Shown here piece after piece: positions 40,641 through 49,515 of a DNA stretch of 64,000 nucleotides. The notes beneath the pieces are model-generated. The model did not search any database. It saw only the letters and a list, made by a program, of their open reading frames with translations, and was not told the DNA's origin. Made by a program: the position numbers and the translations under genes. Each line of letters starts with the position of its first letter. Positions within the stretch are counted from its first letter, which is position 1. Location: the NCBI RefSeq assembly GCF_000716715.1, contig NZ_JNYJ01000048.1, forward strand, positions 1 through 64,000, given 5' to 3'. This DNA comes from Dactylosporangium aurantiacum (GTDB lineage Bacteria; Actinomycetota; Actinomycetes; Mycobacteriales; Micromonosporaceae).

Positions 40641-41501
40641 ATGAAGCTTGGTCTGCACTACTGGAACTTCTCGACGCCCGCCGATCCCGCGGCGATCGCG
40701 CCGACGCTCAAGGAGACCGCGCTCATCGCCGAGCAGGCGGGCGTGGCGTCCTTCACGGTCATGGACCACTACTTCCAGATGGAGGCCATGGCCCCGGCCG
40801 ACGAGCCGATGCTGGAGGGCTACACCACGCTGGGCTACCTCGCCGCGGCCACCGAGCGCATGACGCTGGGCCTGCTGGTGACCGGGGTGATGTACCGCCA
40901 CCCGGGCCTGCTCGCCAAGATCGTCACCACCCTGGACGTGCTGTCGGGCGGGCGCGCCCGGCTCGGCATCGGCGCCTCCTGGTACGAGCGGGAGCAGCGG
41001 GGCCTCGGCGTCCCCGTGGTGCCGGTGGCGGAGCGCTTCGAGCGGCTCGAGGAGACCCTGCAGATCTGCCTGCAGATGTGGAGCGACGACAACGGCCCTT
41101 ACCAGGGCACCCACTACCAGCTGGCGGAGACGCTCAACTCGCCGCCGCCGCTCGGCCGCCCCCGCCCGATGATCATGATCGGTGGTGGCGGCGAGAAGAA
41201 GACGCTGCGCCTGGTCGCGAAGTACGCCGACGCCTGCAACATCTTCGGCACCGGCCCCGACGAGGTCGCCGCCAAGCTCGACGTGCTGCGCGGCCACTGC
41301 GCCGCCGAGGGCCGCGACTACGCCACGATCGTCAAGACGGCCCTGGTCACCCGCCCCCCGCTGGAGGACCCCGACGCCTGGCTGCGCGAGGTCGAGGCGT
41401 ACGGCCGGCTCGGCGTCACCGAGGTCATGACGATGCCCGACCGCCACCCGGTCGAGTTCGCCACGGCCCTCGCCGAGCGGATCGTGCCCCGGATGCCCTG
41501 A
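40641..41501 (+). CDS. LLM-class F420-dependent oxidoreductase
   Basis: 286 residues with the luciferase-like monooxygenase TIM barrel (MKLGLHYWNFSTPADPAAI; GLLVTGVMYRHPGLLAKIV; LGIGASWYEREQRGLGV; PMIMIGGGGEKKTLRLVAKY). Such enzymes in actinobacteria use F420 (or FMN) for hydride transfer to varied substrates. The substrate cannot be read from sequence. It is alone in its direction between the protease and the APH gene. Confidence 0.88.
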   Translation: MKLGLHYWNFSTPADPAAIAPTLKETALIAEQAGVASFTVMDHYFQMEAMAPADEPMLEGYTTLGYLAAATERMTLGLLVTGVMYRHPGLLAKIVTTLDVLSGGRARLGIGASWYEREQRGLGVPVVPVAERFERLEETLQICLQMWSDDNGPYQGTHYQLAETLNSPPPLGRPRPMIMIGGGGEKKTLRLVAKYADACNIFGTGPDEVAAKLDVLRGHCAAEGRDYATIVKTALVTRPPLEDPDAWLREVEAYGRLGVTEVMTMPDRHPVEFATALAERIVPRMP

Positions 41502-41512
41502 GGCGTGGCGCG

Positions 41513-42247
41513 TCAGCCGCTGAGCAGCGCCATGTCCTTCAGGTAGTGGTCGAGGTCGCCGCGGGCGATGTGGGCGGCGAACGCCTCGTCGCCGGCGGCG
41601 GCCGCGGCGCGCATGTGGTCGGTCAGGTCGCGCAGCCGCGGCACCACCGCGGCGCGGGCGGCCCGGCGCAGCGGCTCGTCGGCGCCGTACGCGTCGAAGA
41701 ACATGGCGAGCCGCTCGCCGGCGCGCGGCCCGGCGGCCGAGCCCAGTGGCACGAACCGGTAGATCGCGTACGCGAGGTCCCAGGCGCGCGGGCCGGGCGC
41801 GGCCACGTCGAAGTCGATCAGGCCGACGACCCGCTCGCCGTCGTAGACGCAGTTGTAGGGCGCGACGTCGTTGTGGCAGATCACCTCGACCGGCTCCACC
41901 GCGGGCTTCTGCCAGCCGTCGCGCCAGCTGGCAGCGACGTCGGTGGTCGCGTCGTGGTACGCCCGCAGCAGTCGCCCGGCGCTGACCAGCGCGGCGTCCC
42001 CGGCCACCGCCGGGGTCCACGGGTCGTGGCCGACCTCGCCGGGCAGGAACTCGAAGACGTCGCGCCCCAGCGCGTCGGTGCCGAACGAGCGCGGCGCGCC
42101 GGTGAACCCGCGCGTCTGCAGGTGCTCGAACAGCTGATGGATGCGCGGGCTCCAGGCGCCCGCCGGGCGCCGGACCGTCGCGCCGACCCGCACGACGCGG
42201 TTGACGCCGCCGCCGGCCAGCTCCTCCTCGACGTCCTGATCCGTCAT
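41513..42247 (-). CDS. Aminoglycoside-phosphotransferase-family kinase
   Basis: 244 residues with the APH/choline-kinase fold: catalytic loop HNDVAPYNCVY (HxDxxxxN) and metal-binding GLIDFDVAAPGPRAWDLAY. These kinases phosphorylate small molecules such as aminoglycosides, macrolides, choline or homoserine. Length is a little short for resistance enzymes (usually 260-300), so a metabolic or unknown substrate is more likely. Divergent from the epimerase gene across 129 bp with no obvious shared operator. Confidence 0.87.
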   Translation of the reverse strand: MTDQDVEEELAGGGVNRVVRVGATVRRPAGAWSPRIHQLFEHLQTRGFTGAPRSFGTDALGRDVFEFLPGEVGHDPWTPAVAGDAALVSAGRLLRAYHDATTDVAASWRDGWQKPAVEPVEVICHNDVAPYNCVYDGERVVGLIDFDVAAPGPRAWDLAYAIYRFVPLGSAAGPRAGERLAMFFDAYGADEPLRRAARAAVVPRLRDLTDHMRAAAAAGDEAFAAHIARGDLDHYLKDMALLSG

Positions 42248-42376
42248 AGGACCAACCTCTCACGGATCTTCCCGATTCGCAGGACTCGATGTTGTCCGAA
42301 AGGACCGGTTGATCCGGAAAAGCGGCGACCTCGTGCGTGGCGTCACCTGCGCCGCCCGGTGCCGTTGCACCGGTCG

Positions 42377-43321
42377 ATGAGAGTTCTGGTCACCGGCGGC
42401 GCGGGGTTCATCGGGGGAAACCTGTGCCGGGAGCTGGTCAGCCACCCTGCCGTGACCGAGGTCGTCGCGTTCGACGACCTCAGCACCGGCAGCGAGAGCA
42501 ACCTCGACGGCGTCGGCGCGACGCTGGTCTGCGGCAGCATCCTGGACCGGCCCGCGATCGACGACGCGGTCGGCGGCGCCGACGTCGTGATCCACCTGGC
42601 CGCCCGGCCGTCGGTGCCGCGGTCCGTGGCCGACCCGATGCGCAGCCACCTGGTCAACGCCACCGGCACGATGCACGTGCTGGAGGCGTGCCGGCGCGAC
42701 GGCACGCCGGTCATCGTGGCGTCCTCGTCGTCGGTGTACGGGCCGACGAAGGTCCTGCCCAAGCACGAGGAGCTGCCGACGCTGCCGCAGAGCCCGTACG
42801 CCGCCAGCAAGCTCGCCGCCGAGTCCGCGGTCCTGGCCTACGGCGCCACCTACGGGCTGCCGGTGCTCGCGTTGCGGTTCTTCAACGTGTACGGGCCGCT
42901 GCAATCCACCGGGCACGCGTACGCCGCGGTGATCCCCAGGTTCGCCGACGCGGCGCTGCGCGGGCAGCCGCTGCACGTGCAGGGCGACGGGCGGCAGACC
43001 AGGGACTTCACCTTCGTCGGCTCGGTCGCCCGGCTGCTCACCGACGCCGCCGTGCGCCGGGTCGTCAGCCCGGCGCCGGTCAACCTGGCGTTCGGCACGC
43101 GCACCTCGCTGCTGGAGCTGATCGACATGATCCGCGGGCTGGTGGGGCGGCCGATCGAGGTGGTCTTCGACCCGGCCCGCCCCGGCGACGTGCGTGACTC
43201 CCAGGCCGAGCCGGCCCGGCTGCGCGAGCTGTTCCCCGGCCACGCCCCAATCCCGCTGGCCGACGGGCTCGCCGAGACGGTCAGCTGGTACGAGCGGCGG
43301 ATAGCGTCGGCAGCGCGGTAG
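42377..43321 (+). CDS. NAD-dependent sugar epimerase/dehydratase (extended SDR)
   Basis: 314 residues from ATG 42377. The Rossmann motif GGAGFIGGNL is at 8-17, the catalytic SSSSVYG and YAASK (Tyr-x-x-x-Lys) follow, and the substrate half has RFFNVYGP. This is the GalE/WbpP-like extended SDR class acting on UDP-sugars. It likely supplies an epimerised sugar to the polysaccharide locus. The gene is convergent with the dehydratase gene and overlaps its 3' end by 41 bp. Confidence 0.9.
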   Translation: MRVLVTGGAGFIGGNLCRELVSHPAVTEVVAFDDLSTGSESNLDGVGATLVCGSILDRPAIDDAVGGADVVIHLAARPSVPRSVADPMRSHLVNATGTMHVLEACRRDGTPVIVASSSSVYGPTKVLPKHEELPTLPQSPYAASKLAAESAVLAYGATYGLPVLALRFFNVYGPLQSTGHAYAAVIPRFADAALRGQPLHVQGDGRQTRDFTFVGSVARLLTDAAVRRVVSPAPVNLAFGTRTSLLELIDMIRGLVGRPIEVVFDPARPGDVRDSQAEPARLRELFPGHAPIPLADGLAETVSWYERRIASAAR

Positions 43322-45122
43322 CCGCGTCCGGCACCTGGTCCGGCACCTGCGGCAGGTGCGGCACCACGCACAGGTCGGCGAGCTGCCCGACCAGCGCGCC
43401 CGGCGCCGAGCGCACGTCCAGCGCGAGGGCGAGCGCCGGGTCCAGCGGCGGCACCGACACGTGCGAGATCAGCGGGTGCAGCGGCCGCAGGTCGGTCTCG
43501 CCGTCGCCGAAGAGCTCCTCGTGCAGCTTCTCGCCCGGGCGCAGCCCGGTGTAGACGAAGTCGACCGGCCGCTCGGCCTGCGCGGCGAGCTGGTGCGCCA
43601 GCTCGTCGATGCGCACCGGGCTGCCCATGTCCAGCACCAGCGCCTCGCCGCCGGCGCCGAGCGCCGCGGCCTGGATGACCAGCTGCACCGCCTCCTGGAC
43701 GGTCATCATGAAGCGGGTCACCTCCGGGTCGGTGACGGTGACCGGCCCGCCGGCCGCGATCTGCGCCTGGAAGGCCGTCACCACCGAGCCGCGGCTGCCC
43801 AGCACGTTGCCGAAGCGCACGTTGAGGTACGTGCCGGCGGCGACGGTGGACCGGTGCGCGGTGAGCCGCTCGGTGATCCGCTTGGAGTAGCCGAGCACGC
43901 TGACCGGGTTCGCGGCCTTGTCGGTGGAGATGTTCACGAACCGCTCGACGCCCACCGCCGCGGCCGCCGACAGCACGTTGAGCGTGCCCAGCACGTTGGT
44001 CTGCACCGCCTCGGCCGGGTGCCGCTCCAGCAGCGTCAGGTGCTTGAGCGCGGCGGCGTGGAACACCACCTCCGGCCGGCGCTCGGCGAAGATCGCCGCG
44101 ATCGACGCGGCGTCGCGCAGGTCGGCGAGGATCAGCTCCGGGCTGTCCAGCAGCGCCCGGCCGTGGATCGACAGCTGCACCGCGTGCAGCGCCGACTCGT
44201 CGCGGTCGAGCATCATCAGCTCGGCCGGGGCGAAGCGGTGCAGCTGGCGGCACAGCTCGGAGCCGATCGAGCCGCCGGCGCCGGTGACCAGCACCCGGCG
44301 GCCGGTCAGGTAGTCGCCGATCGCTTCGAGGTCGGTGTCGATCTGGCGGCGGCCGAGCAGGTCGGACAGGCGCACGTCGCGCACCTGCGCCACCCCGACG
44401 GGTCCGCCGCCGTCGAGGGTCTCGTTGATCGACGGCAGGACCTTGAGCTCCCGGCCGGTGGCGGTGACCATCGCGCGGACGTCGCGCAGCAGCGCGCCGT
44501 CGCCGGCCCGGATCGCGAAGATGACGACCTGGGCGCCGGTGCGCTCGATCGCGGCGATCAGGCAGGCTCGCCCGCCGAGCACGGCGACGCCCTCGACGCG
44601 CAGGTTGCGCTTGGCCGGGTCGTCGTCGATCAGGCCGACCGGCCGGTACCGGCAGTGCGGGTCGTGCGCCATCGAGCGCAGCAGCCGGTGCCCGGCGGCG
44701 CCGGCGCCGAAGACCAGCGCCGGCACGGCCGGCCCGGTCGCCGGGGCGACCCGGCGCCGGCGCTCGCGCCGCAGCCGGCCGGTGGCCCGGCCGGTGACCA
44801 TCGCGAGCAGGGCGGTCATCGCGCCGGGCACCGCGACCGCGGCCTGCGCCCCGCCGAGCGCCCACAGCAGCCCGCCCGTCACGGCGACGGTGAGCGCGAG
44901 CGCCCGCAGCTCCGGCAGCGTGCCGCGGCCGTAGCGGCGCCGGTACAGGTGCACCGGCCAGGCCGTCACCGTGTGCAGCGCGGCGGCCAGCACGACCGCG
45001 ACGCCGGTGGCGAACAGCGACGGCGGCGCGGGTGCGACGGTGACCGCGAGCGCGAGCCCACCGGCCCAGGCGCAGAGGTCGGCGGGCCAGTCTGCGGGCC
45101 CTGAAGGCCTGTGCTCATCCAT
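43281..45122 (-). CDS. Membrane nucleotide-sugar 4,6-dehydratase, PglF/CapD-like
   Basis: 613 residues: four N-terminal transmembrane segments, a CoA-binding-like Rossmann domain (ALVFGAGAAGHRLLRSM), then a polysaccharide-biosynthesis SDR domain (VLVTGAGGSIGSELCRQLHR; VFHAAALKHLTLLERHP; STDKAANPVSVLGYSKR; VRFGNVLGSRGSVV). These are the marks of PglF/CapD/WbpM dehydratases that turn UDP-GlcNAc into the 4-keto-6-deoxy sugar. With the PglE-, PglC- and PglD-like genes at 47-49.5 kb it completes a bacillosamine-type route. It diverges from the BY-kinase gene; the 158-bp gap between (45123-45280) is AT-richer and likely holds two promoters. Confidence 0.9.
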   Translation of the reverse strand: MDEHRPSGPADWPADLCAWAGGLALAVTVAPAPPSLFATGVAVVLAAALHTVTAWPVHLYRRRYGRGTLPELRALALTVAVTGGLLWALGGAQAAVAVPGAMTALLAMVTGRATGRLRRERRRRVAPATGPAVPALVFGAGAAGHRLLRSMAHDPHCRYRPVGLIDDDPAKRNLRVEGVAVLGGRACLIAAIERTGAQVVIFAIRAGDGALLRDVRAMVTATGRELKVLPSINETLDGGGPVGVAQVRDVRLSDLLGRRQIDTDLEAIGDYLTGRRVLVTGAGGSIGSELCRQLHRFAPAELMMLDRDESALHAVQLSIHGRALLDSPELILADLRDAASIAAIFAERRPEVVFHAAALKHLTLLERHPAEAVQTNVLGTLNVLSAAAAVGVERFVNISTDKAANPVSVLGYSKRITERLTAHRSTVAAGTYLNVRFGNVLGSRGSVVTAFQAQIAAGGPVTVTDPEVTRFMMTVQEAVQLVIQAAALGAGGEALVLDMGSPVRIDELAHQLAAQAERPVDFVYTGLRPGEKLHEELFGDGETDLRPLHPLISHVSVPPLDPALALALDVRSAPGALVGQLADLCVVPHLPQVPDQVPDAATALPTLSAARTS

Positions 45123-45280
45123 CGGTTCCCCCGGAGCTCCTTCGGATAGCGACCATTCTTCACGATTTGGGGAGTGACATCCGGATAAAAAGTGGATCGG
45201 GGAAATTAGACGGTTTCACCTCTTTCGTCGCGGCAACCTGTCACTCTTCGTAAAGAAGCGAGCACGGGAGGTCATGGCGT

Positions 45281-46702
45281 ATGGAGCTGCGCGACTATGT
45301 CAGCGCGGTCCGGAAACGCTGGTGGCTGGTGGCCACGACCGCCTGCCTGGCCCTGGTCGCCGCGGTCGTCGTCACCGCGCGCACGGCACCGACGTACGCC
45401 GCCTCGGTGACGTTCTTCGTCAGCACGCCCAGCAGCGGCGTGACCGACGCGTACCAGGGCGGCCTGTTCTCCCAGCAGCGCGCCCGGTCCTACGTCAACC
45501 TGGTGCGCAGCGACCGTCTGGCGCGGGCCGTGGCGTCCGACCCGGCGGTCGGCCTCGACGCCGACGGCGTCCAGCAGCGCATCAGCGCCCGGACCGTGCC
45601 CGATACCGTGCTGCTGGACATCACCGTGCTGGACACCAGCAGCGACCGGGCCCTGCGCATCGCCCAGGCCGTCGCGCTGCGGTTCGCCGCGCTCGTCGCG
45701 GTGCTGGAGACCCCGCCGGGCGCGGACAACCCGACCGTCCGCGTCGACGTCGTCACCGGGCCCCGCGTCGGGACCGAGCCGGTCTCCCCACAGCCCGCCC
45801 GCAACTTCGCGGTCGCCCTGCTCATGGGGTTGCTCGTCGGCGCGGCCGGCGCGGTCCTGCGGGAGATCCTGGACAGCAGCGTGCGCACCGCGGCCGCCCT
45901 GCGCCAGGCCGCCGGCAAGGCCGTCCTGGCCACCGTGCCGATGGATCCCCGGGCCCGGCAGGAGCCGCTGCTGGTCGAGGACGCCGCCTGGTCACCGCGC
46001 GGCGAGGCGATGCGCCACCTGCGCACCAACCTGCAGTTCGTCGACCCGGACCGGCGGGCCCGCTGCATCGTCGTCACCAGCGCGCTGCCCGACGAGGGCA
46101 AGTCGACGATCGCCTGCAACCTCGCGATCGTCCTCGCCGAGAACGGGCACCGGGTCCTGCTCGTCGACGCCGACGTGCGCCGCCCGAAGCTCGCCGAGTA
46201 CCTCGACCTCGAGGGCGCCGTCGGCCTCACCAACGTGCTCGTCGGCCAGGTCGACCTGGACACCGCCGCGCAGCCGTGGGGCGACCGCGACCTGTGGGTC
46301 CTCGCCAGCGGCTCGATCCCACCCAACCCCAGCGAGCTGCTCGGCTCCCAGCAGATGGCCAGCCTGCTGGCCGCCGCCGGCGAGGACTTCGACTACGTCG
46401 TGGTGGACACCTCGCCGCTGCTCGTCGTCACCGACGCGGCGGTCGTGGCCAGCCGTGCCGACGGCGCCGTGCTGGTCACCCGCGCCGGCAGGACCACCGT
46501 CGCCCAGGTGCGCTCCGCCGTCCTGGCGATCGAGGCGGTCTCCGCCCGGCTCTTCGGCGCGGTGCTCAACGGCGCCAAGGCCGGCGGCGACGACGCCTAC
46601 ACGTACGCCTACTACGGCACCCGGCCCGGCGCGCCCCTGCTCACCGCGCGGCCCGCACCGCTCAGCCGGGATCTCGACGCGGCCGGTCGGCCAGGAGGGT
46701 GA
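45281..46702 (+). CDS. Polysaccharide chain-length regulator / bacterial tyrosine kinase (Wzz-BY-kinase)
   Basis: 473 residues. Two transmembrane segments (about 16-34 and 172-190) frame a Wzz domain, and a cytoplasmic kinase domain follows with Walker A PDEGKST (about 270-276), Walker A' VLLVDADVRRP and Walker B YVVVDTSP. The C-terminus has a tyrosine cluster (YTYAYYG), the usual autophosphorylation site. This protein controls polymer length and export with Wzx/Wzy. ATG 45281 follows GGGAGG (45266-45271). The opposing phosphatase gene overlaps its 3' end by 41 bp. Confidence 0.93.
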   Translation: MELRDYVSAVRKRWWLVATTACLALVAAVVVTARTAPTYAASVTFFVSTPSSGVTDAYQGGLFSQQRARSYVNLVRSDRLARAVASDPAVGLDADGVQQRISARTVPDTVLLDITVLDTSSDRALRIAQAVALRFAALVAVLETPPGADNPTVRVDVVTGPRVGTEPVSPQPARNFAVALLMGLLVGAAGAVLREILDSSVRTAAALRQAAGKAVLATVPMDPRARQEPLLVEDAAWSPRGEAMRHLRTNLQFVDPDRRARCIVVTSALPDEGKSTIACNLAIVLAENGHRVLLVDADVRRPKLAEYLDLEGAVGLTNVLVGQVDLDTAAQPWGDRDLWVLASGSIPPNPSELLGSQQMASLLAAAGEDFDYVVVDTSPLLVVTDAAVVASRADGAVLVTRAGRTTVAQVRSAVLAIEAVSARLFGAVLNGAKAGGDDAYTYAYYGTRPGAPLLTARPAPLSRDLDAAGRPGG

Positions 46703-47171
46703 GGATGCGCGCAATGGTCGCGGCGCAGTCCCGGTACCCGTCGATCGGGCCGCCGTACGGGTCGGGCAGGTCGTCGTCGAGCGGCGACCCCGGCTGCAGC
46801 CGCCCCCGCGCCCGGGCCACGTCCCGCAGCGCGGTCGGACCCGGCGGCGACGCCTCCAGGTACCGGCCGAACTGCCGCAGCGTGAACGTCCGCGCCGCCA
46901 CCGCCGGGGCGAGGGTCACGCAGTGCGCCCGCTCCGCCCGCGTCGCGGTCAGCACCAGGTCGGCGCCGGCGAGCAGGCCGCCGTCGACGCGCCGGCTGGC
47001 GAAGCCCTCCGGGTCCGCGCCGAGCTCGCGCAGCACCGCCTTCGCCTCCGGCGGCATGTCCAGCCCCGGCACCGCGTGGGTGCCCGCGCTCGTGGCGGCC
47101 AGGCCGCCGGCGCGGGCCAGCCGCTCCGCCATGGCCGACCGGCACAGGTTGGCCCGACAGACGAACAGCAT
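46662..47171 (-). CDS. Low-molecular-weight protein-tyrosine phosphatase
   Basis: 169 residues from ATG 47171 (MLFVCRANLCRSAMAE). The P-loop is C-x5-R (CRANLCRS), and the general acid is the DPYGG motif near residue 150. It should dephosphorylate the tyrosine cluster of the BY-kinase beside it, the normal kinase/phosphatase pair of capsule loci. The unusual point is its antisense placement: it lies between the kinase and aminotransferase genes on the opposite strand, so its transcript reads into the 3' end of the kinase gene. Confidence 0.92.
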   Translation of the reverse strand: MLFVCRANLCRSAMAERLARAGGLAATSAGTHAVPGLDMPPEAKAVLRELGADPEGFASRRVDGGLLAGADLVLTATRAERAHCVTLAPAVAARTFTLRQFGRYLEASPPGPTALRDVARARGRLQPGSPLDDDLPDPYGGPIDGYRDCAATIARILTLLADRPRRDPG

Positions 47172-47183
47172 GGAAAGCCCCCG

Positions 47184-48293
47184 ATGAACGCACGCATCCA
47201 CCTGTCGGCGCCCGACATGTCGGGCACCGAGGAGCGCTACCTGGTCAACGCCTTACGGTCCGGATGGGTCGCGCCCGTCGGGCCGGATCTCGACGCGTTC
47301 GAGGTCGAGATCGCCCGGCGGTGCGGCACCGCCTACGCCGTCGGGGTCAGCTCCGGCACCGCCGCCCTGCACCTGGCCCTGCTCGCCCTCGGCGTCGGGC
47401 CCGGGCAGGTGGTCGTCGTGCCGACGCTGACGTTCGCGGCCACCGCCAACGCCGTCGTCTACACCGGCGCCGAGCCGGTCTTCGTCGACTGCGAGCCCGA
47501 CACCGGCAACGTCGACGCCGGCCTCGTCGAGCGGGCGGTCGCCGAGCTGCGCCGCGACGGGCGGCACGTCGGCGCCGTCGTCCCGGTGGACCTGTTCGGC
47601 GCCTGCGCCGACAACCGGCGGCTCGAGGCGCTGGACGTGCCACTGCTGGAGGACGCCGCCGAGGCGCTCGGGGCGAGCCGGGACGGGCGCCCCGCCGGGT
47701 CGTTCGGCCGGGCCGCCGCCCTGTCGTTCAACGGCAACAAGATCATCACCACGTCCGGCGGCGGGATGCTGGTCACCGGCGACGCCGCGCTCGCCGACCG
47801 CTGCCGCTACCTGGCCACGCAGGCCCGCCAGCCGGTGCCGCACTACGAGCACGTCGACGTCGGGTACAACTACCGGCTCAGCAACCTGCTCGCCGCGGTC
47901 GGCCGGGCCCAGCTGTCGCGCCTGGACGGGATGCTCGCCCGGCGCCGGCAGCTGCGGGAACGCTACGCCAAGACCTTCGCCGGCGTGCCCGGCGTGCGGA
48001 TCGTCGGCGAGTCCGACCACGGCTCCAACTGCTGGCTGACCGTCATCGCCGTCGAGGACCGCGATGCCGGCTGGCGCGCCGCCGACCTCGGCGCGCACCT
48101 CGCCCGGCACGACATCGAGACCCGGCCGGTCTGGAAGCCGATGCACCGGCAGCCGGTGTACCGCGGGGCCCGCGCCTGGCTCACCGGCGCCGCCGACCGG
48201 CTCTTCGCGACCGGCCTGGCGCTGCCCAGCGGCTCGCAGCTGACCGACGCCGCGCGGCAGCGCGTCTTCGACGCGATCGACGAGTTCCTGTGA
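47184..48293 (+). CDS. DegT/DnrJ/EryC1/StrS aminotransferase, PglE-like
   Basis: 369 residues, PLP-dependent sugar aminotransferase. The PLP Lys is in SFNGNKIITTSGGGM, as in PglE, which aminates the 4-keto sugar to UDP-4-amino-4,6-dideoxy-GlcNAc. The N-terminus LSAPDMSGTEERYLVNAL and the GTAALHLAL substrate loop fit that subfamily. Start ATG 47184. Its stop overlaps the GTG of the PglC-like gene (GTGA at 48290), so the two are coupled. Confidence 0.9.
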   Translation: MNARIHLSAPDMSGTEERYLVNALRSGWVAPVGPDLDAFEVEIARRCGTAYAVGVSSGTAALHLALLALGVGPGQVVVVPTLTFAATANAVVYTGAEPVFVDCEPDTGNVDAGLVERAVAELRRDGRHVGAVVPVDLFGACADNRRLEALDVPLLEDAAEALGASRDGRPAGSFGRAAALSFNGNKIITTSGGGMLVTGDAALADRCRYLATQARQPVPHYEHVDVGYNYRLSNLLAAVGRAQLSRLDGMLARRRQLRERYAKTFAGVPGVRIVGESDHGSNCWLTVIAVEDRDAGWRAADLGAHLARHDIETRPVWKPMHRQPVYRGARAWLTGAADRLFATGLALPSGSQLTDAARQRVFDAIDEFL

Positions 48294-48895
48294 ACCGCGC
48301 CCTGGACCTCGCCGGCGCCGGGATCGCCGCGGTCGTCCTCGCCCCGGTCATCGCGGCCACCGCCGTCTTCGTGCGCTGCACCATGGGCGCGCCGGTGCTG
48401 TTCCGGCAGGAGCGCACCGGGCTGCACGGGCGGCCGTTCACGTTCGTCAAGTTCCGCACCATGCGCCCGCCGGCGGCGCCCGGCTTCGACCCGGGCAGCG
48501 ACGCCGGGCGGCTCACCCCCGCCGGCCGGTTCCTGCGCGCCACCAGCCTCGACGAGCTGCCCGCGCTGTGGAACGTGCTGCGCGGCGACATGAGCCTCGT
48601 CGGCCCGCGGCCGCTGCCGAGCGCGTACCTCGGCCGGTACACCGAGCGGGAGGCGCATCGCCACGACGTGCGGCCCGGCATCACCGGCCTGGCCCAGGTC
48701 CTCGGCCGCAACAACCTCACGTGGGAGCAGAAGTTCGCGCACGACCTGCACTACGTGCGGCACCGCACGCTGCGGATGGACCTGCGGATCCTCGCCACCA
48801 CCGTGCGCACCGTGCTGCGCCGCGACGGCGTCACCGCGATCGGCTCGGCAACCAACCACGAGCTCCGCGCTCCAACGGCAGGACGGCAGACGTGA
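48290..48895 (+). CDS. Initiating sugar transferase, PglC-like monotopic phosphoglycosyl transferase
   Basis: 201 residues, close to the length of PglC. A membrane-dipping N-terminal segment (ALDLAGAGIAAVVLAPVIAA) precedes the catalytic core (FRQERTGLHGRPFTFVKFRT, DELPALWNVLRGDMSLVGPR, with the Asp-Glu dyad, and RPGITGLAQV). It transfers a phospho-sugar from UDP to undecaprenyl phosphate, starting the lipid-linked repeat unit. GTG 48290 overlaps the aminotransferase stop. The probable donor is a diacetamido-trideoxy sugar made by its neighbours; that is inference. Confidence 0.92.
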   Translation: MNRALDLAGAGIAAVVLAPVIAATAVFVRCTMGAPVLFRQERTGLHGRPFTFVKFRTMRPPAAPGFDPGSDAGRLTPAGRFLRATSLDELPALWNVLRGDMSLVGPRPLPSAYLGRYTEREAHRHDVRPGITGLAQVLGRNNLTWEQKFAHDLHYVRHRTLRMDLRILATTVRTVLRRDGVTAIGSATNHELRAPTAGRQT

Positions 48896-49515
48896 AGAAC
48901 GGTCTCGTCATCGTCGGTATCGGCGGCCACGGCCGGGAGATCCTGACCATCGCGCGGGCCGCCGGCATGCCGGTGCGCGGCTTCGTCGACGACGGCCCCA
49001 CCCAGCGCAACCTCGACCGGGTGTCGGCGCTCGGCGTGCCGTTCCTCGGCCCGAGCGCCCGCCTCGGCGACGAGCGGCCCTCGATCGGCTACGTCATCGG
49101 CATCGGCGACCCGCGGATCCGGGCCCGGCTCGACGAGCAGCTGCGCCTGCACGGCCTCGCCGCGGCGACCCTGGTCCACCCGGCCGCGACGATCGGACCC
49201 GACGCCTGCGTCGGCGAGGGGTTCGTCGCGTTCGCCGGCGCCCGCGTCACCACGAACGTGCGCATCGGCCGGCACGTCCACCTCAGCCAGAACAGCACCG
49301 TCGGGCACGACACCGAACTGTCCGACTTCGTGCAGGTCAACCCCCTCGCCGCGATCTCCGGCGACTGCCGCGTCGGCCCCGAGGTGCTCATCGGCACGAC
49401 CGCCTGCGTGCTGCAGGGTCTGCGCGTCGGCGAGGGCGCCACCGTCGGCGCGGGGGCGTGCGTGACCCGCGACGTCGAGCCGAAGACCACCGTGAAAGGG
49501 GTGCCGGCCCGATGA
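48892..49515 (+). CDS. Sugar N-/O-acetyltransferase, PglD/NeuD-like
   Basis: 207 residues. The N-terminal Rossmann-like domain (LVIVGIGGHGREILTIARAA) binds the nucleotide sugar, and a left-handed beta-helix of hexapeptide repeats (ATIGPDACVGEGFVAFAGA; VRIGRHVHLSQNSTVGHD, catalytic His) follows. PglD acetylates the 4-amino sugar to give UDP-diNAc-bacillosamine. GTG 48892 overlaps the PglC stop (GTGA) and its stop overlaps ATG 49512, so the gene is inside a coupled chain. Confidence 0.9.
   Translation: MKNGLVIVGIGGHGREILTIARAAGMPVRGFVDDGPTQRNLDRVSALGVPFLGPSARLGDERPSIGYVIGIGDPRIRARLDEQLRLHGLAAATLVHPAATIGPDACVGEGFVAFAGARVTTNVRIGRHVHLSQNSTVGHDTELSDFVQVNPLAAISGDCRVGPEVLIGTTACVLQGLRVGEGATVGAGACVTRDVEPKTTVKGVPAR

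Noticed and set aside
41513..42247. APH-family gene as an antibiotic-resistance gene
   Set aside because: Only the generic kinase motifs are visible and the protein is shorter than typical resistance enzymes; no resistance claim is supported.
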